DNA of 64,000 nt from Mameliella sp. MMSF_3455 (GTDB lineage: Bacteria; Pseudomonadota; Alphaproteobacteria; Rhodobacterales; Rhodobacteraceae), in contig NZ_JASHJL010000003.1 of assembly GCF_030733205.1 (NCBI RefSeq), positions 62,001 to 126,000 on the forward strand, read 5' to 3'. Positions 53,826 through 64,000 of the stretch are shown piece by piece (position 1 is the first letter of the stretch; each line of letters starts with the position of its first letter). The notes under the pieces are model-generated. The model ran no database searches and was not told the DNA's origin. It worked only from the letters and a program-made list of their open reading frames with translations. Position numbers and translations under genes: made by a program.

Positions 53826-55202
53826 ATGACCGAAGAGCAATGGGGGGTCTTGCAGGACCAGATCTGCAAGGCTATCGGGCAAAATAATCATAAGACATGG
53901 ATCGAACCGCTGCGTTTCGCGGGGTCGACCCCGGAAGGAACGGTGACGCTGCAGGCGCCCACCAATTTCTTCAGCACCTATGTCACGCAGAACTATGGCG
54001 ACCAACTGTTGGAGCACATCATGTCGGTGTCGCCCCGCGTGCGCCGTCTGGATATTAAGGTGGCCTCGGCAATGACCGAGAGCGAAACCCGCGCCGTTGC
54101 GCAACAGGCGCCCGCCAGCCCCGAGCCGGCCGCCGCGCCCCAGCCTGCGGCCCGTGGCCATCTGCCCGGTGCGCCCCTGGATGCGCGGTTCACCTTTGAC
54201 ACCTTTGTGGTCGGCAAGCCGAACGAGCTGGCCCATGCCGCGGCAAAGCGGGTGTCCGAAGGCGGCCCGGTGACCTTCAACCCGTTGTTCCTCTATGGTG
54301 GCGTCGGCCTTGGTAAGACGCACCTCATGCATGCGATTGCCCACGAGCTGACCCAGCGCAATCCGCACCTGGCCGTTCTCTATCTTTCGGCGGAACAGTT
54401 CATGTACCGCTTCGTGCAGGCCCTGCGCGAACGCAAGATGATGGACTTCAAGGAGATGTTCCGCTCTGTCGACGTGCTCATGGTCGACGACGTGCAGTTC
54501 ATCGCCGGCAAGGATTCGACCCAGGAAGAGTTCTTTCACACCTTCAACGCGCTGGTGGACCAGAACAAGCAGATCATCATTTCGGCCGACCGCGCCCCGG
54601 ATGAGATCAAGGACCTGGAAAACCGCATTCGCAGCCGTCTGCAGTCCGGCCTTGTCGTGGACCTGCATCCGACTGACTACGAACTCCGCCTCGGCATTCT
54701 GCAGTCCAAGGTCGAAGGCTATCGCGCCATGCACCCCGACCTGGTGATCGACGATGGCGTTCTGGAATTCCTCGCCCACCGGATCAGCACCAACGTCCGC
54801 GTTCTCGAAGGTGCGCTGACCCGCCTGTTCGCCTTTGCCAGCCTCGTGGGCAAACCGATCAACATGGACCTGGTTCAGGACAGCCTGGCCGACGTGCTGC
54901 GCGCTTCCGAACGCAAGATTTCGATCGACGAGATTCAGCGCAAGGTGGCCGAGCATTACAATATCCGTCTGTCGGACATGATCGGGCCCAAGCGCGTGCG
55001 CAACTTTGCCCGTCCGCGGCAGGTGGCGATGTACCTGTGCAAGCAGCTGACCTCGCGGTCGCTGCCGGAAATCGGTCGCCGGTTCGGCGGGCGCGACCAC
55101 ACCACGGTAATGCACGGCGTCAAGCGGATCGAAGAACTGCGCCTGCAGGATGGGCAGATCGACGAGGACGTCGAGATGCTGCGTCGGGCGCTCGAAGCCT
55201 GA
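53826..55202 (+). CDS. dnaA: DnaA, chromosomal replication initiator
   Basis: The 458-aa AAA+ protein has domain I (KTWIEPLRFAG), a variable Ala/Pro-rich domain II, Walker A GGVGLGKTHLMH near residue 158, Walker B VLMVDDVQF near 217, and the DNA-binding signature GRDHTTVMHGVKRIEE near 422. It opens oriC. It lies about 46 kb from the candidate origin and next to dnaN. Confidence 0.98.
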   Translation: MTEEQWGVLQDQICKAIGQNNHKTWIEPLRFAGSTPEGTVTLQAPTNFFSTYVTQNYGDQLLEHIMSVSPRVRRLDIKVASAMTESETRAVAQQAPASPEPAAAPQPAARGHLPGAPLDARFTFDTFVVGKPNELAHAAAKRVSEGGPVTFNPLFLYGGVGLGKTHLMHAIAHELTQRNPHLAVLYLSAEQFMYRFVQALRERKMMDFKEMFRSVDVLMVDDVQFIAGKDSTQEEFFHTFNALVDQNKQIIISADRAPDEIKDLENRIRSRLQSGLVVDLHPTDYELRLGILQSKVEGYRAMHPDLVIDDGVLEFLAHRISTNVRVLEGALTRLFAFASLVGKPINMDLVQDSLADVLRASERKISIDEIQRKVAEHYNIRLSDMIGPKRVRNFARPRQVAMYLCKQLTSRSLPEIGRRFGGRDHTTVMHGVKRIEELRLQDGQIDEDVEMLRRALEA

Positions 55203-55355
55203 CAGGCTGTGGAAAAAATGCGGCGTGCCGGAACTGGTACGTCGCAACGCCTTGACGCCTAGGCAAAAGCACAAGACAAATCGTGAAAACCGACTTGGAG
55301 TGCGGGCCGGCGCAGGCTAGGCTGCGCCCCCGGGCGTTGCGGAGAGGGTAGGGCG

Positions 55356-56474
55356 ATGAAATTCAGCATGGAACGGGCGGCGCTCTTGCGCGCGGTCGCG
55401 CAAGCGCAATCGGTCGTGGAGCGGCGCAACACGATCCCGATCCTGGCCAATGTCCTGATCGAGGCCGAGGGTGAAAACGTAACCTTTCGCGCCACCGATC
55501 TGGATATCGAGGTGCTGGACCGCGCTTTGGCGCAGGTCGAAAAGGCGGGCGGCACCACGGTTTCCGCCGTGACCCTGCACGAAATCGTCCGCAAGCTGCC
55601 CGACGGAGCGCTGGTGACGCTTGCCGCCGATCCCGGTTCGGGCCGCCTGTCGGTCTCTGCCGGCCGGTCGCATTTCTCTTTGGCCACCCTGCCCAAAGAA
55701 GACTTCCCGGTCATGGCGACCTCGGAATACGACTGCAACTTCTCGGCCAAGGCCGAGGTGCTGCGTCGTCTCTTCGACAAATCGAAATTCGCGATTTCCA
55801 CCGAGGAAACCCGCTATTACCTGAACGGCGTTTACATGCATGTCGCGGATACCGCGGATGGTAAATCGCTGCGCTGTGTCGCGACAGACGGGCACCGGCT
55901 GGCCCGGATAGACGCGCCGCTGCCCTCCGGTGCCGAAGAGATGCCCGGCGTCATCGTTCCGCGCAAGACCGTGGGCGAGTTGCGCAAGCTGGTGGACCAG
56001 GACGACATGGACATCGCCGTTTCGGTCTCGGAAACCAAGGTGCGTTTCGCCACGCCGGACATCACCCTGACGTCCAAGGTCATCGACGGAACCTTTCCGG
56101 ATTACACCCGCGTGATTCCCAGCGGCAACACCCGGCAGTTGGAGGTCGACGCTTCGGAATTCGCCAAGGCCGTGGACCGTGTGGCCACCGTGTCTTCGGA
56201 GCGTTCGCGCGCGGTCAAGATGCAGCTGGACGAGGATCGGCTGATCCTGTCCGTCAACGCACCGGACAGCGGCGCCGCCGAGGAAGAACTGGCCGTTGCC
56301 TATGGCGACGAACGGTTGGAAATCGGCTTCAACGCGAAGTACCTGCTGGAAATCGCCAGCCAGGTGGACCGCGAGAATGCCGTCTTCCTGTTCAATTCCT
56401 CCGGCGACCCGACCCTGATGCGCGAAGGCGGCGACGAAAGCGCGGTCTACGTCGTCATGCCGATGCGGGTCTGA
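55356..56474 (+). CDS. dnaN: DnaN, DNA polymerase III beta sliding clamp
   Basis: The 372-aa protein has clamp motifs MKFSMERAALLRAVAQAQSV, RRNTIPILANVLIEA, and the C-terminal AVYVVMPMRV, where the MPMR ending is conserved. It tethers the polymerase to DNA. A near-consensus DnaA box (TGTGGAAAA at 55208) lies in the gap after dnaA. Confidence 0.97.
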   Translation: MKFSMERAALLRAVAQAQSVVERRNTIPILANVLIEAEGENVTFRATDLDIEVLDRALAQVEKAGGTTVSAVTLHEIVRKLPDGALVTLAADPGSGRLSVSAGRSHFSLATLPKEDFPVMATSEYDCNFSAKAEVLRRLFDKSKFAISTEETRYYLNGVYMHVADTADGKSLRCVATDGHRLARIDAPLPSGAEEMPGVIVPRKTVGELRKLVDQDDMDIAVSVSETKVRFATPDITLTSKVIDGTFPDYTRVIPSGNTRQLEVDASEFAKAVDRVATVSSERSRAVKMQLDEDRLILSVNAPDSGAAEEELAVAYGDERLEIGFNAKYLLEIASQVDRENAVFLFNSSGDPTLMREGGDESAVYVVMPMRV

Positions 56475-56477
56475 CCA

Positions 56478-56506
56478 GAGACGATTTTTCGCCGAAAAAT
56501 CGTCTC
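56478..56506. repeat. Near-perfect palindrome between dnaN and recF
   Basis: Arms GAGACGATTTTTCG and CGAAAAATCGTCTC, 14 bases each, flank a single central C. It starts 3 bases after the dnaN stop and ends 5 bases before recF. It could attenuate recF transcription or be an intergenic repeat unit. Confidence 0.75.
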
Positions 56507-56511
56507 GTCTC

Positions 56512-57615
56512 ATGCCGCTCGCCCTGACCCAGCTGACCCTGTCGCATTTCCGCTCGCACCGCATGGCGCGGGTGGCGGTTGATCCACGACCGGTGGCGAT
56601 CTTTGGCCCGAACGGCGCAGGCAAGACCAACCTGATCGAGGCGGTCTCGTTGTTTTCTCCAGGCCGCGGGATGCGCCGGGCGTCGGCCGCGGAAATGGCG
56701 CGGCGACCGGAAAGCCTGGGGTGGAAGATCACCGGGCAGTTGACCGGCCCCGAAGGCCAGCACGAGATCGCCTTCGCCTCGGAAAACGGCGGCGCGCGTC
56801 AGGTCACGATCAACGACAAATCCGCCAGTCAGATTGCGCTGGGCCGCATCGCCCGCACCGTCTGGCTGATCCCGGCGATGGACCGGCTGTGGATCGAGGG
56901 GGCCGAAGGGCGACGGCGGTTTCTCGACCGACTCACCCTGTCTTTCTATCCCGATCATGCGCAGGCATCGCTGGACTATGAAAAGGCCATGCGCGAACGC
57001 AACCGTCTGCTCAAGGAAGAGGTCCGCGACCCGCATTGGTACGTCGCGCTTGAATCGCAGATGGCCCGCGCCGGGGCGTTGCTGACAGCCAACCGGAAGG
57101 AGGCCCTGGCCCGCTTGCAGGCCGCGCAAGCCGAGGCAGAGACCGCCTTTCCCGCCGCCGACCTGGAGTTGGTGCAGTCAGAGGGCAGCCTGCCGCAGGC
57201 CGAGGAAGACCTGCGCGATGCCCTGGCCGAAAGCCGGTTCCGCGACATGGGGGCGGGGCGCGCGCTGGTTGGCCCCCATCGAAGCGATCTCTACGGGGTT
57301 TTCGCTGCCAAGGCTGTGCCCGCCTCCGAATGTTCGACCGGTGAACAGAAGGCCCTGCTGATTTCGCTGATCCTGTCCAATGCGCGCGCCCTGGCACAGG
57401 ATTTTGGCGCCGCGCCGATCCTCTTGCTGGACGAAGTTGCGGCCCATCTGGACGCGACCCGTCGCGCCGCGCTCTACGACGAAATCTGCGGCTTGGGTGC
57501 GCAGGCCTGGATGACGGGAACGGGGGCGGAACTCTTTGCGGAACTGGGCAACCGGGCACAGCATTTCGAAGTGACCGAAGAGGGTGGCGAAAGCCACGTC
57601 CGGCGCCATGATTGA
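56512..57615 (+). CDS. recF: RecF, DNA replication and repair ATPase
   Basis: The 367-aa SMC-like protein has FGPNGAGKTNLIEAVSLFSPG (Walker A at residues 32-40), the signature CSTGEQKALLISLILSNARA and the Walker B motif ILLLDEVAAHLD. It loads RecA at gaps with RecOR. It follows dnaN and overlaps the GNAT gene by 8 bases. Confidence 0.95.
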   Translation: MPLALTQLTLSHFRSHRMARVAVDPRPVAIFGPNGAGKTNLIEAVSLFSPGRGMRRASAAEMARRPESLGWKITGQLTGPEGQHEIAFASENGGARQVTINDKSASQIALGRIARTVWLIPAMDRLWIEGAEGRRRFLDRLTLSFYPDHAQASLDYEKAMRERNRLLKEEVRDPHWYVALESQMARAGALLTANRKEALARLQAAQAEAETAFPAADLELVQSEGSLPQAEEDLRDALAESRFRDMGAGRALVGPHRSDLYGVFAAKAVPASECSTGEQKALLISLILSNARALAQDFGAAPILLLDEVAAHLDATRRAALYDEICGLGAQAWMTGTGAELFAELGNRAQHFEVTEEGGESHVRRHD

Positions 57616-58129
57616 GGTGATCCCTGAACATGCGCTGACTGCCGAAGACGAGGCGCAGGTGGCAGAGTTGCTGCGGGCCTCTTTTCCCACGGATTTTGGC
57701 GGTCGCAGCTTCTATCAGCAGCGGCCTCATCTGCGGGTCGTCTGGCGCAATGGCACGATCCTGGGCCATATCGCGCTGTTCTACCGCGCCGTGCGCATCG
57801 ACGGACAACTGATCGATGTTATCGGGTTGGGCGATATCGCAACCGCCCCACGGGCGCGTGGGCAGGGCATCGCCACCGCCCTGCTGGATCGCACGCTTGC
57901 CATCGGCAAGGACAGCAATGCCAAATTCGCGCTGCTCTTTGGTCAACGCACGCTTTATGACCGGGCCGGATTCCGGCTTGTTGCAAACACATACACCCGG
58001 GTCGACATGACCGGCGCCCGCACTGGTGATGTCGACCACGTCCAGAGCCGCTTTTTGCGCGTTCTTCCGTTGACCGGGGCGGCTTGGCCTGACAGCGCCG
58101 AGCTTGACCTGCTGGGGCCGCTGTTCTGA
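57608..58129 (+). CDS. GNAT-family acetyltransferase
   Basis: The 173-aa protein has the acetyl-CoA-binding motif DIATAPRARGQGIATALLDR, with LYDRAGFRLVANTYTRVD in motif B. No substrate can be assigned. ATG 57608 overlaps recF by 8 bases, suggesting coupling. Confidence 0.85.
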   Translation: MIEVIPEHALTAEDEAQVAELLRASFPTDFGGRSFYQQRPHLRVVWRNGTILGHIALFYRAVRIDGQLIDVIGLGDIATAPRARGQGIATALLDRTLAIGKDSNAKFALLFGQRTLYDRAGFRLVANTYTRVDMTGARTGDVDHVQSRFLRVLPLTGAAWPDSAELDLLGPLF

Positions 58130-60874
<2,745 letters not shown>

Positions 60875-61088
60875 GTTTTTGTAGGATCGCGTGTAATCGT
60901 GCGCGGTCCCCATAAGTTTGCGCGATTTGCCCAAAGGTTTGCGCAGGCAACGCCGAAACGCATACTACCTGTTTCGGCGCTGGCCGCTCTTCGAGGCTTC
61001 GCCGTGGCCTAAAATAAAGACGGGAAATGATGGAGGGTGGGTTGGGAACTGCCAACCTGCTTCTTTCCAACACTCTGAGCCGAAGCCT

Positions 61089-62327
61089 ATGAGATACCTG
61101 AGCATCAGACGCGAGATCGAAGGCAGCCTGCCCACCGTGGCGGAGCTCCTTCGCCAGAAGGGCGAACACGATGCTCTTCGCGCCATGAGCCAGGCAGACA
61201 TCGAGATCGACGAGGTCGGCTACGACAATTGGGATGGCGGCACCGAACTCTGGACTGTCTTTCTTCGCGTCCCGGTCAGCGTTTTCGTGTCGATCGAGAA
61301 CAGCCGGGATGAGATCGCCGCGATCATTTCGAAGAACCTCGAACTCGTCACAGGCAAGGATAATGGATACTGGGTGAGCGCGGAGATCTCGCCGATGCGC
61401 GCGCCGCCGGCGGGACGGCGTCTGTCCGACGGGAAGATCCGCGAACGGACACGCGCCGCCATCCTCGACGAAATGCGCGCCAGGGAGACGGTTTGGCACG
61501 GCGCCTTGGATGAGATCGCCTTTCTCAGCCGGATCTTTGATCTAACTTGCCTGCCCGCTCATGACAGCCGTTTCCAGAATGCCGAGCAGGACATCTGGCA
61601 GCACTGCATCAACAACTTCGACTGGCCACAGGATTGGGTCTACAGCGACCCGCGCTTCCGTCTCTATGCTGCCGAGCAGGACATCTTCCTGAAGTTCATC
61701 TGCGAGGTTCTCCATCCCATCGTCCGGAAAGAAGACTCGGAGCAGGACGCGCTCGCCAGGGCATTCAACGGTCACCTGCGGGCTGACGGATGGGAACTCG
61801 TCGAGGACGCCATCATAGATGGCAGACCGACTTATGTGCCGCAACGCAAGGTTCACGCCCTGGGTGGATCGGTCCAGCGCATCAAGTCCGTGGCGGCCAC
61901 CCTGAACTCAGACACGCTCTACGAGGACCTTCGACGCCTCGAGCGCATCGGCGACAGTGAGCCTGGCGAGGCAATCGCCCTGGCCAAGGAAATCGTCGAG
62001 AGCTGCTGCAAACTGATCCTGGATGATCGAAGGGTAGAATATCCTGAAAAGGCGGAAATCCCCGAGTTGCTGAAGTTCCTTCGCAAGGAGATCAAGATCA
62101 TGCCAGATGGGATTGACGAAAGCGCCAAAGGAGCAAACGAAATCAGAGGTATCCTGACCAGCTTGGGTAATATCGCGCATTCTCTCGCTCCATTGCGGAA
62201 CGCATATGGCAAGGGCCACGGCCGCGGCCGCGACTTCAAGGGGCTTCAACCACGCCATGCCCGTCTTGCGATTGGAGCCGCCAGCACATTCGTCGATTTC
62301 GTTTTGGATCGCCACCTGACCCAATAG
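61089..62327 (+). CDS. AbiJ-like abortive-infection protein (Abi C-terminal domain)
   Basis: The 412-aa protein has an unassigned N-terminal part (1-105), a middle AbiJ-NTD3-like part (FLSRIFDLTCLPAHDSRF, WVYSDPRFRLYAAEQD, FICEVLHPIVR, DGWELVEDAII) and an Abi_C-like C-terminus with AIALAKEIVESCCKLILDD, LRNAYGKGHGRG and ARLAIGAASTFVDFVLD. R370 and H377 fit the HEPN R-x(4-6)-H motif, so it may cut RNA. AbiJ is a phage-defence family from Lactococcus. The start is the ATG at 61089, with weak ribosome-site support. It follows gyrB after a 214-bp gap. Confidence 0.78.
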   Translation: MRYLSIRREIEGSLPTVAELLRQKGEHDALRAMSQADIEIDEVGYDNWDGGTELWTVFLRVPVSVFVSIENSRDEIAAIISKNLELVTGKDNGYWVSAEISPMRAPPAGRRLSDGKIRERTRAAILDEMRARETVWHGALDEIAFLSRIFDLTCLPAHDSRFQNAEQDIWQHCINNFDWPQDWVYSDPRFRLYAAEQDIFLKFICEVLHPIVRKEDSEQDALARAFNGHLRADGWELVEDAIIDGRPTYVPQRKVHALGGSVQRIKSVAATLNSDTLYEDLRRLERIGDSEPGEAIALAKEIVESCCKLILDDRRVEYPEKAEIPELLKFLRKEIKIMPDGIDESAKGANEIRGILTSLGNIAHSLAPLRNAYGKGHGRGRDFKGLQPRHARLAIGAASTFVDFVLDRHLTQ

Positions 62328-62502
62328 TAGACCAGAGCAACCACATAAATGTCTGCCCAGATTCACCGTGCAACTAAGCCTCACCCATCCGATCAATTTG
62401 CCGAAAGGGGCGGAATCCGGTCTTTCGCTGCCCCGAGGACGAACGATGGTGTGCTGCTGCCTGAACTACAACTATCCGCTCCTTGCTTGCGAGGTTTTTG
62501 TT

Positions 62503-63258
62503 TTAGCTGTTGAAGGTGGGCGCATGCCAATCGGGGGGATCGTAGATTTTGGATCGCTTGATGTCGCCAGTGAAACCAGTGATCTCCCGCAGCCTCTCCT
62601 TGTCCGCTAACCAAGTTGTTCGATCCCGGTTAGGATCGGCCATGATCTGCGTAATCATCTCATGTGGATTAACGGCATAACGGTATAACCCTTTGTCATC
62701 GTAGAGATTTGCATCACCAAAATAGATCAGTCTCACCTCGCATTCATGCTTGAAAGACCGTCGCTTGAGCAGGAGGCTTTCTGCAAGCCGCGACGCGCTA
62801 ATGTATAATCGGCCGCCATTCTGGACGTAGGCCTTTAGTTCTTCTTCGCGCTTATAAAGAACTTTGCCGATAAAGCAGGTGTCCTGCGGCATCTTGGGAT
62901 GCTTCTGAACGAGAGCGGACAATAGCTTGCGCGGTGTCGACCGAATCCGAATAAACCGGCGGTTAGGGTCGTTCGCGTAGATGCCCCACATCGCTTCCGA
63001 CAGGTTCTCACGCGACCAACATTGGCCAACAAAATCGTCCCGGAACCCGAATTCGAAGGGTTCATTGTTCAGGATACCTCCAAGCTTGAGTTGGAAATTT
63101 TCAAACTTATCCTTCCATTTGTGGACCTGACTTAGAACATTCTCCCGGTTGGTAAAAATACTGATGACATATTCTTCAGGCATAATTCTGTAGACATGCT
63201 GATCAAGCTCGTCTTCTGATAAATTGAGCACACAACCTTCCGTCGTCGCAGGTCCCAT
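62503..63258 (-). CDS. DUF2971-like protein
   Basis: The 251-aa protein starts at ATG 63258, with GGGGAG about 10 bases upstream. Its features fit DUF2971: VYRIMPEEYVISIFTNREN, GQCWSRENLSEAMWGIYAND at 78-97 and SFKHECEVRLIYFGDANLYD near 168-187. It has no membrane segment. Base composition is visibly lower in GC than the core genes. It lies 4 bases after the next upstream gene and probably shares its transcript. Function is unknown to me. Confidence 0.72.
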   Translation of the reverse strand: MGPATTEGCVLNLSEDELDQHVYRIMPEEYVISIFTNRENVLSQVHKWKDKFENFQLKLGGILNNEPFEFGFRDDFVGQCWSRENLSEAMWGIYANDPNRRFIRIRSTPRKLLSALVQKHPKMPQDTCFIGKVLYKREEELKAYVQNGGRLYISASRLAESLLLKRRSFKHECEVRLIYFGDANLYDDKGLYRYAVNPHEMITQIMADPNRDRTTWLADKERLREITGFTGDIKRSKIYDPPDWHAPTFNS

Positions 63259-63262
63259 GAGA

Positions 63263-64000
63263 TTAATTCTCCCCCAGCACAATATGTTCTGAAAAGGCCG
63301 GCGCAATATAATCGTTCCAAACTTGAGCCCCTGTCAGTCGGTCGCCAGCGCCGTTTATCTCCTCAAGCACCACGTCGCTAATCCGCACACCTGCGGGCAC
63401 ATATCGAAGTTTCAATTCTTCAATTCTAACCTCTCGGCTGGGGAAATTACGGCTGAATTCCTTGAGCTGTGGGACGAGCCGGTGGTGAAGCTGCATGTCG
63501 ATCCGCCCCTCTCTTTGGGCATAGGACGCTCGCAATTCGGCGCCGACGACGTCATCAATTGTTGGCCTGGTCAGAGACGTATTCTCAACCGCGACGATCG
63601 ACGGCGTATATGTGTTCATTGCGTCGCCCGGCGGATTCTGAAGCCGGATAGTAGGGTCAACAATTTCGAACGGCGGAGCGACAACCCAGGCATGTCCAAG
63701 TTCAGCACCAGCGAAGTCTGGGGTGTCGCACATGCACTGGCCTCGCCAGAGATTCTCGAACTCAACCTCCATGATCATTGAGCCCTTGAGGCCGAAGCTC
63801 CAGACCCCAAGCCGGTCGAGGATACGCTGCATCATCGACGAAGCATGAACACAACTACGATGCATATTTTCGCGTTCGAATAACTCTGCGAGGAATTCCG
63901 CTAATCGCGGAACGATTTCGCGGGCTCGTTCATCATATTCAGCCGTGCGCGGACGCGATTTCACCCATATCGCATACTGGTCTAAGAATTCACCGTTGCT
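63263..64000 (-). CDS. Predicted Cys-His-Asp enzyme, transglutaminase/cysteine-protease-like (5' end beyond window)
   Basis: The frame is open to the window edge, so the start may lie outside; a GTG at 63964 would give 233 aa. Numbered from that GTG, Cys38 (NMHRSCVHASSMM), His91 (GHAWVVAPPFEIVDPTIR) and Asp103 are placed as in papain-like or transglutaminase-like folds, where GHAW and DPT carry the catalytic His and Asp. The family is not named with confidence. It precedes the DUF2971-like gene by 4 bases in one direction. Confidence 0.62.
   Translation of the reverse strand, partial: SNGEFLDQYAIWVKSRPRTAEYDERAREIVPRLAEFLAELFERENMHRSCVHASSMMQRILDRLGVWSFGLKGSMIMEVEFENLWRGQCMCDTPDFAGAELGHAWVVAPPFEIVDPTIRLQNPPGDAMNTYTPSIVAVENTSLTRPTIDDVVGAELRASYAQREGRIDMQLHHRLVPQLKEFSRNFPSREVRIEELKLRYVPAGVRISDVVLEEINGAGDRLTGAQVWNDYIAPAFSEHIVLGEN

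Overview
The window is a chromosomal segment of a high-GC alphaproteobacterium, most likely Rhodobacterales (Roseobacter group). The evidence is the gene order rho-mnmE-mnmG-rsmG-parA-parB, then maf-aroE-coaE-dnaQ-secB, then ubiB-ubiE-mutM-rpsT-dnaA-dnaN-recF-gyrB, together with alphaproteobacterial flagellar genes such as flbT, flaF and a DUF1217 protein. I saw no rRNA, tRNA, CRISPR array, insertion sequence or prophage.

Layout. (1) 1-474: 3' end of hemW. (2) 478-7268: leftward operon rho-mnmE-mnmG-rsmG-parA-parB, with two perfect parS sites. (3) 7269-7789: gene-free divergent region with an AT-rich tract and a near-consensus DnaA box. It lies where Caulobacter-type genomes carry oriC, and is my candidate origin. 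(4) 7790-14013: maf, aroE, coaE, dnaQ, secB (minus), fxsA (minus), a Tim44-domain gene, mltA and an Smr gene. (5) 14014-21024: a 22-bp palindrome, an MFS transporter and a small exopolysaccharide locus (Wza-like exporter, epimerase, phosphoglycosyltransferase, YjbF- and YjbH-like proteins). (6) 21126-48107: a large flagellar cluster: motB, flgE-K-L-I, motA, a 756-aa periplasmic protein, flhA (one-base frameshift), fliR, flhB, a FliJ-like protein, fliL-flgH-A-G-F-fliQ-E-flgC-B, fliI, DUF1217-flbT-flaF-flagellin, flgN-like, flgJ-like, fliK and flgD. (7) 48515-60874: a 63-aa secreted or membrane peptide, ubiB-ubiE, mutM, enoyl-CoA hydratase, rpsT, dnaA, dnaN, recF, a GNAT gene and gyrB. (8) 60875-64000: an AT-richer accessory tail with an AbiJ-like abortive-infection protein (HEPN-type motif), a DUF2971-like protein and a predicted Cys-His-Asp enzyme running off the window.

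How the parts fit. Genes on both sides of 7269-7789 point away from it, parS and parAB lie within 7 kb, and the initiator and clamp genes lie about 46 kb further on. The flagellar genes cover export gate, hook, rod, L and P rings, stator, filament and flagellin control. The MS-ring, C-ring, fliH and fliP genes are absent and must be elsewhere. Five control regions of flagellar transcription units carry TTAA-N7-TTAA-like sites, suggesting CtrA control. Coordinates and start codons were chosen by reading ribosome-binding sites and overlaps by eye; family names come from recognised motifs, not database searches.
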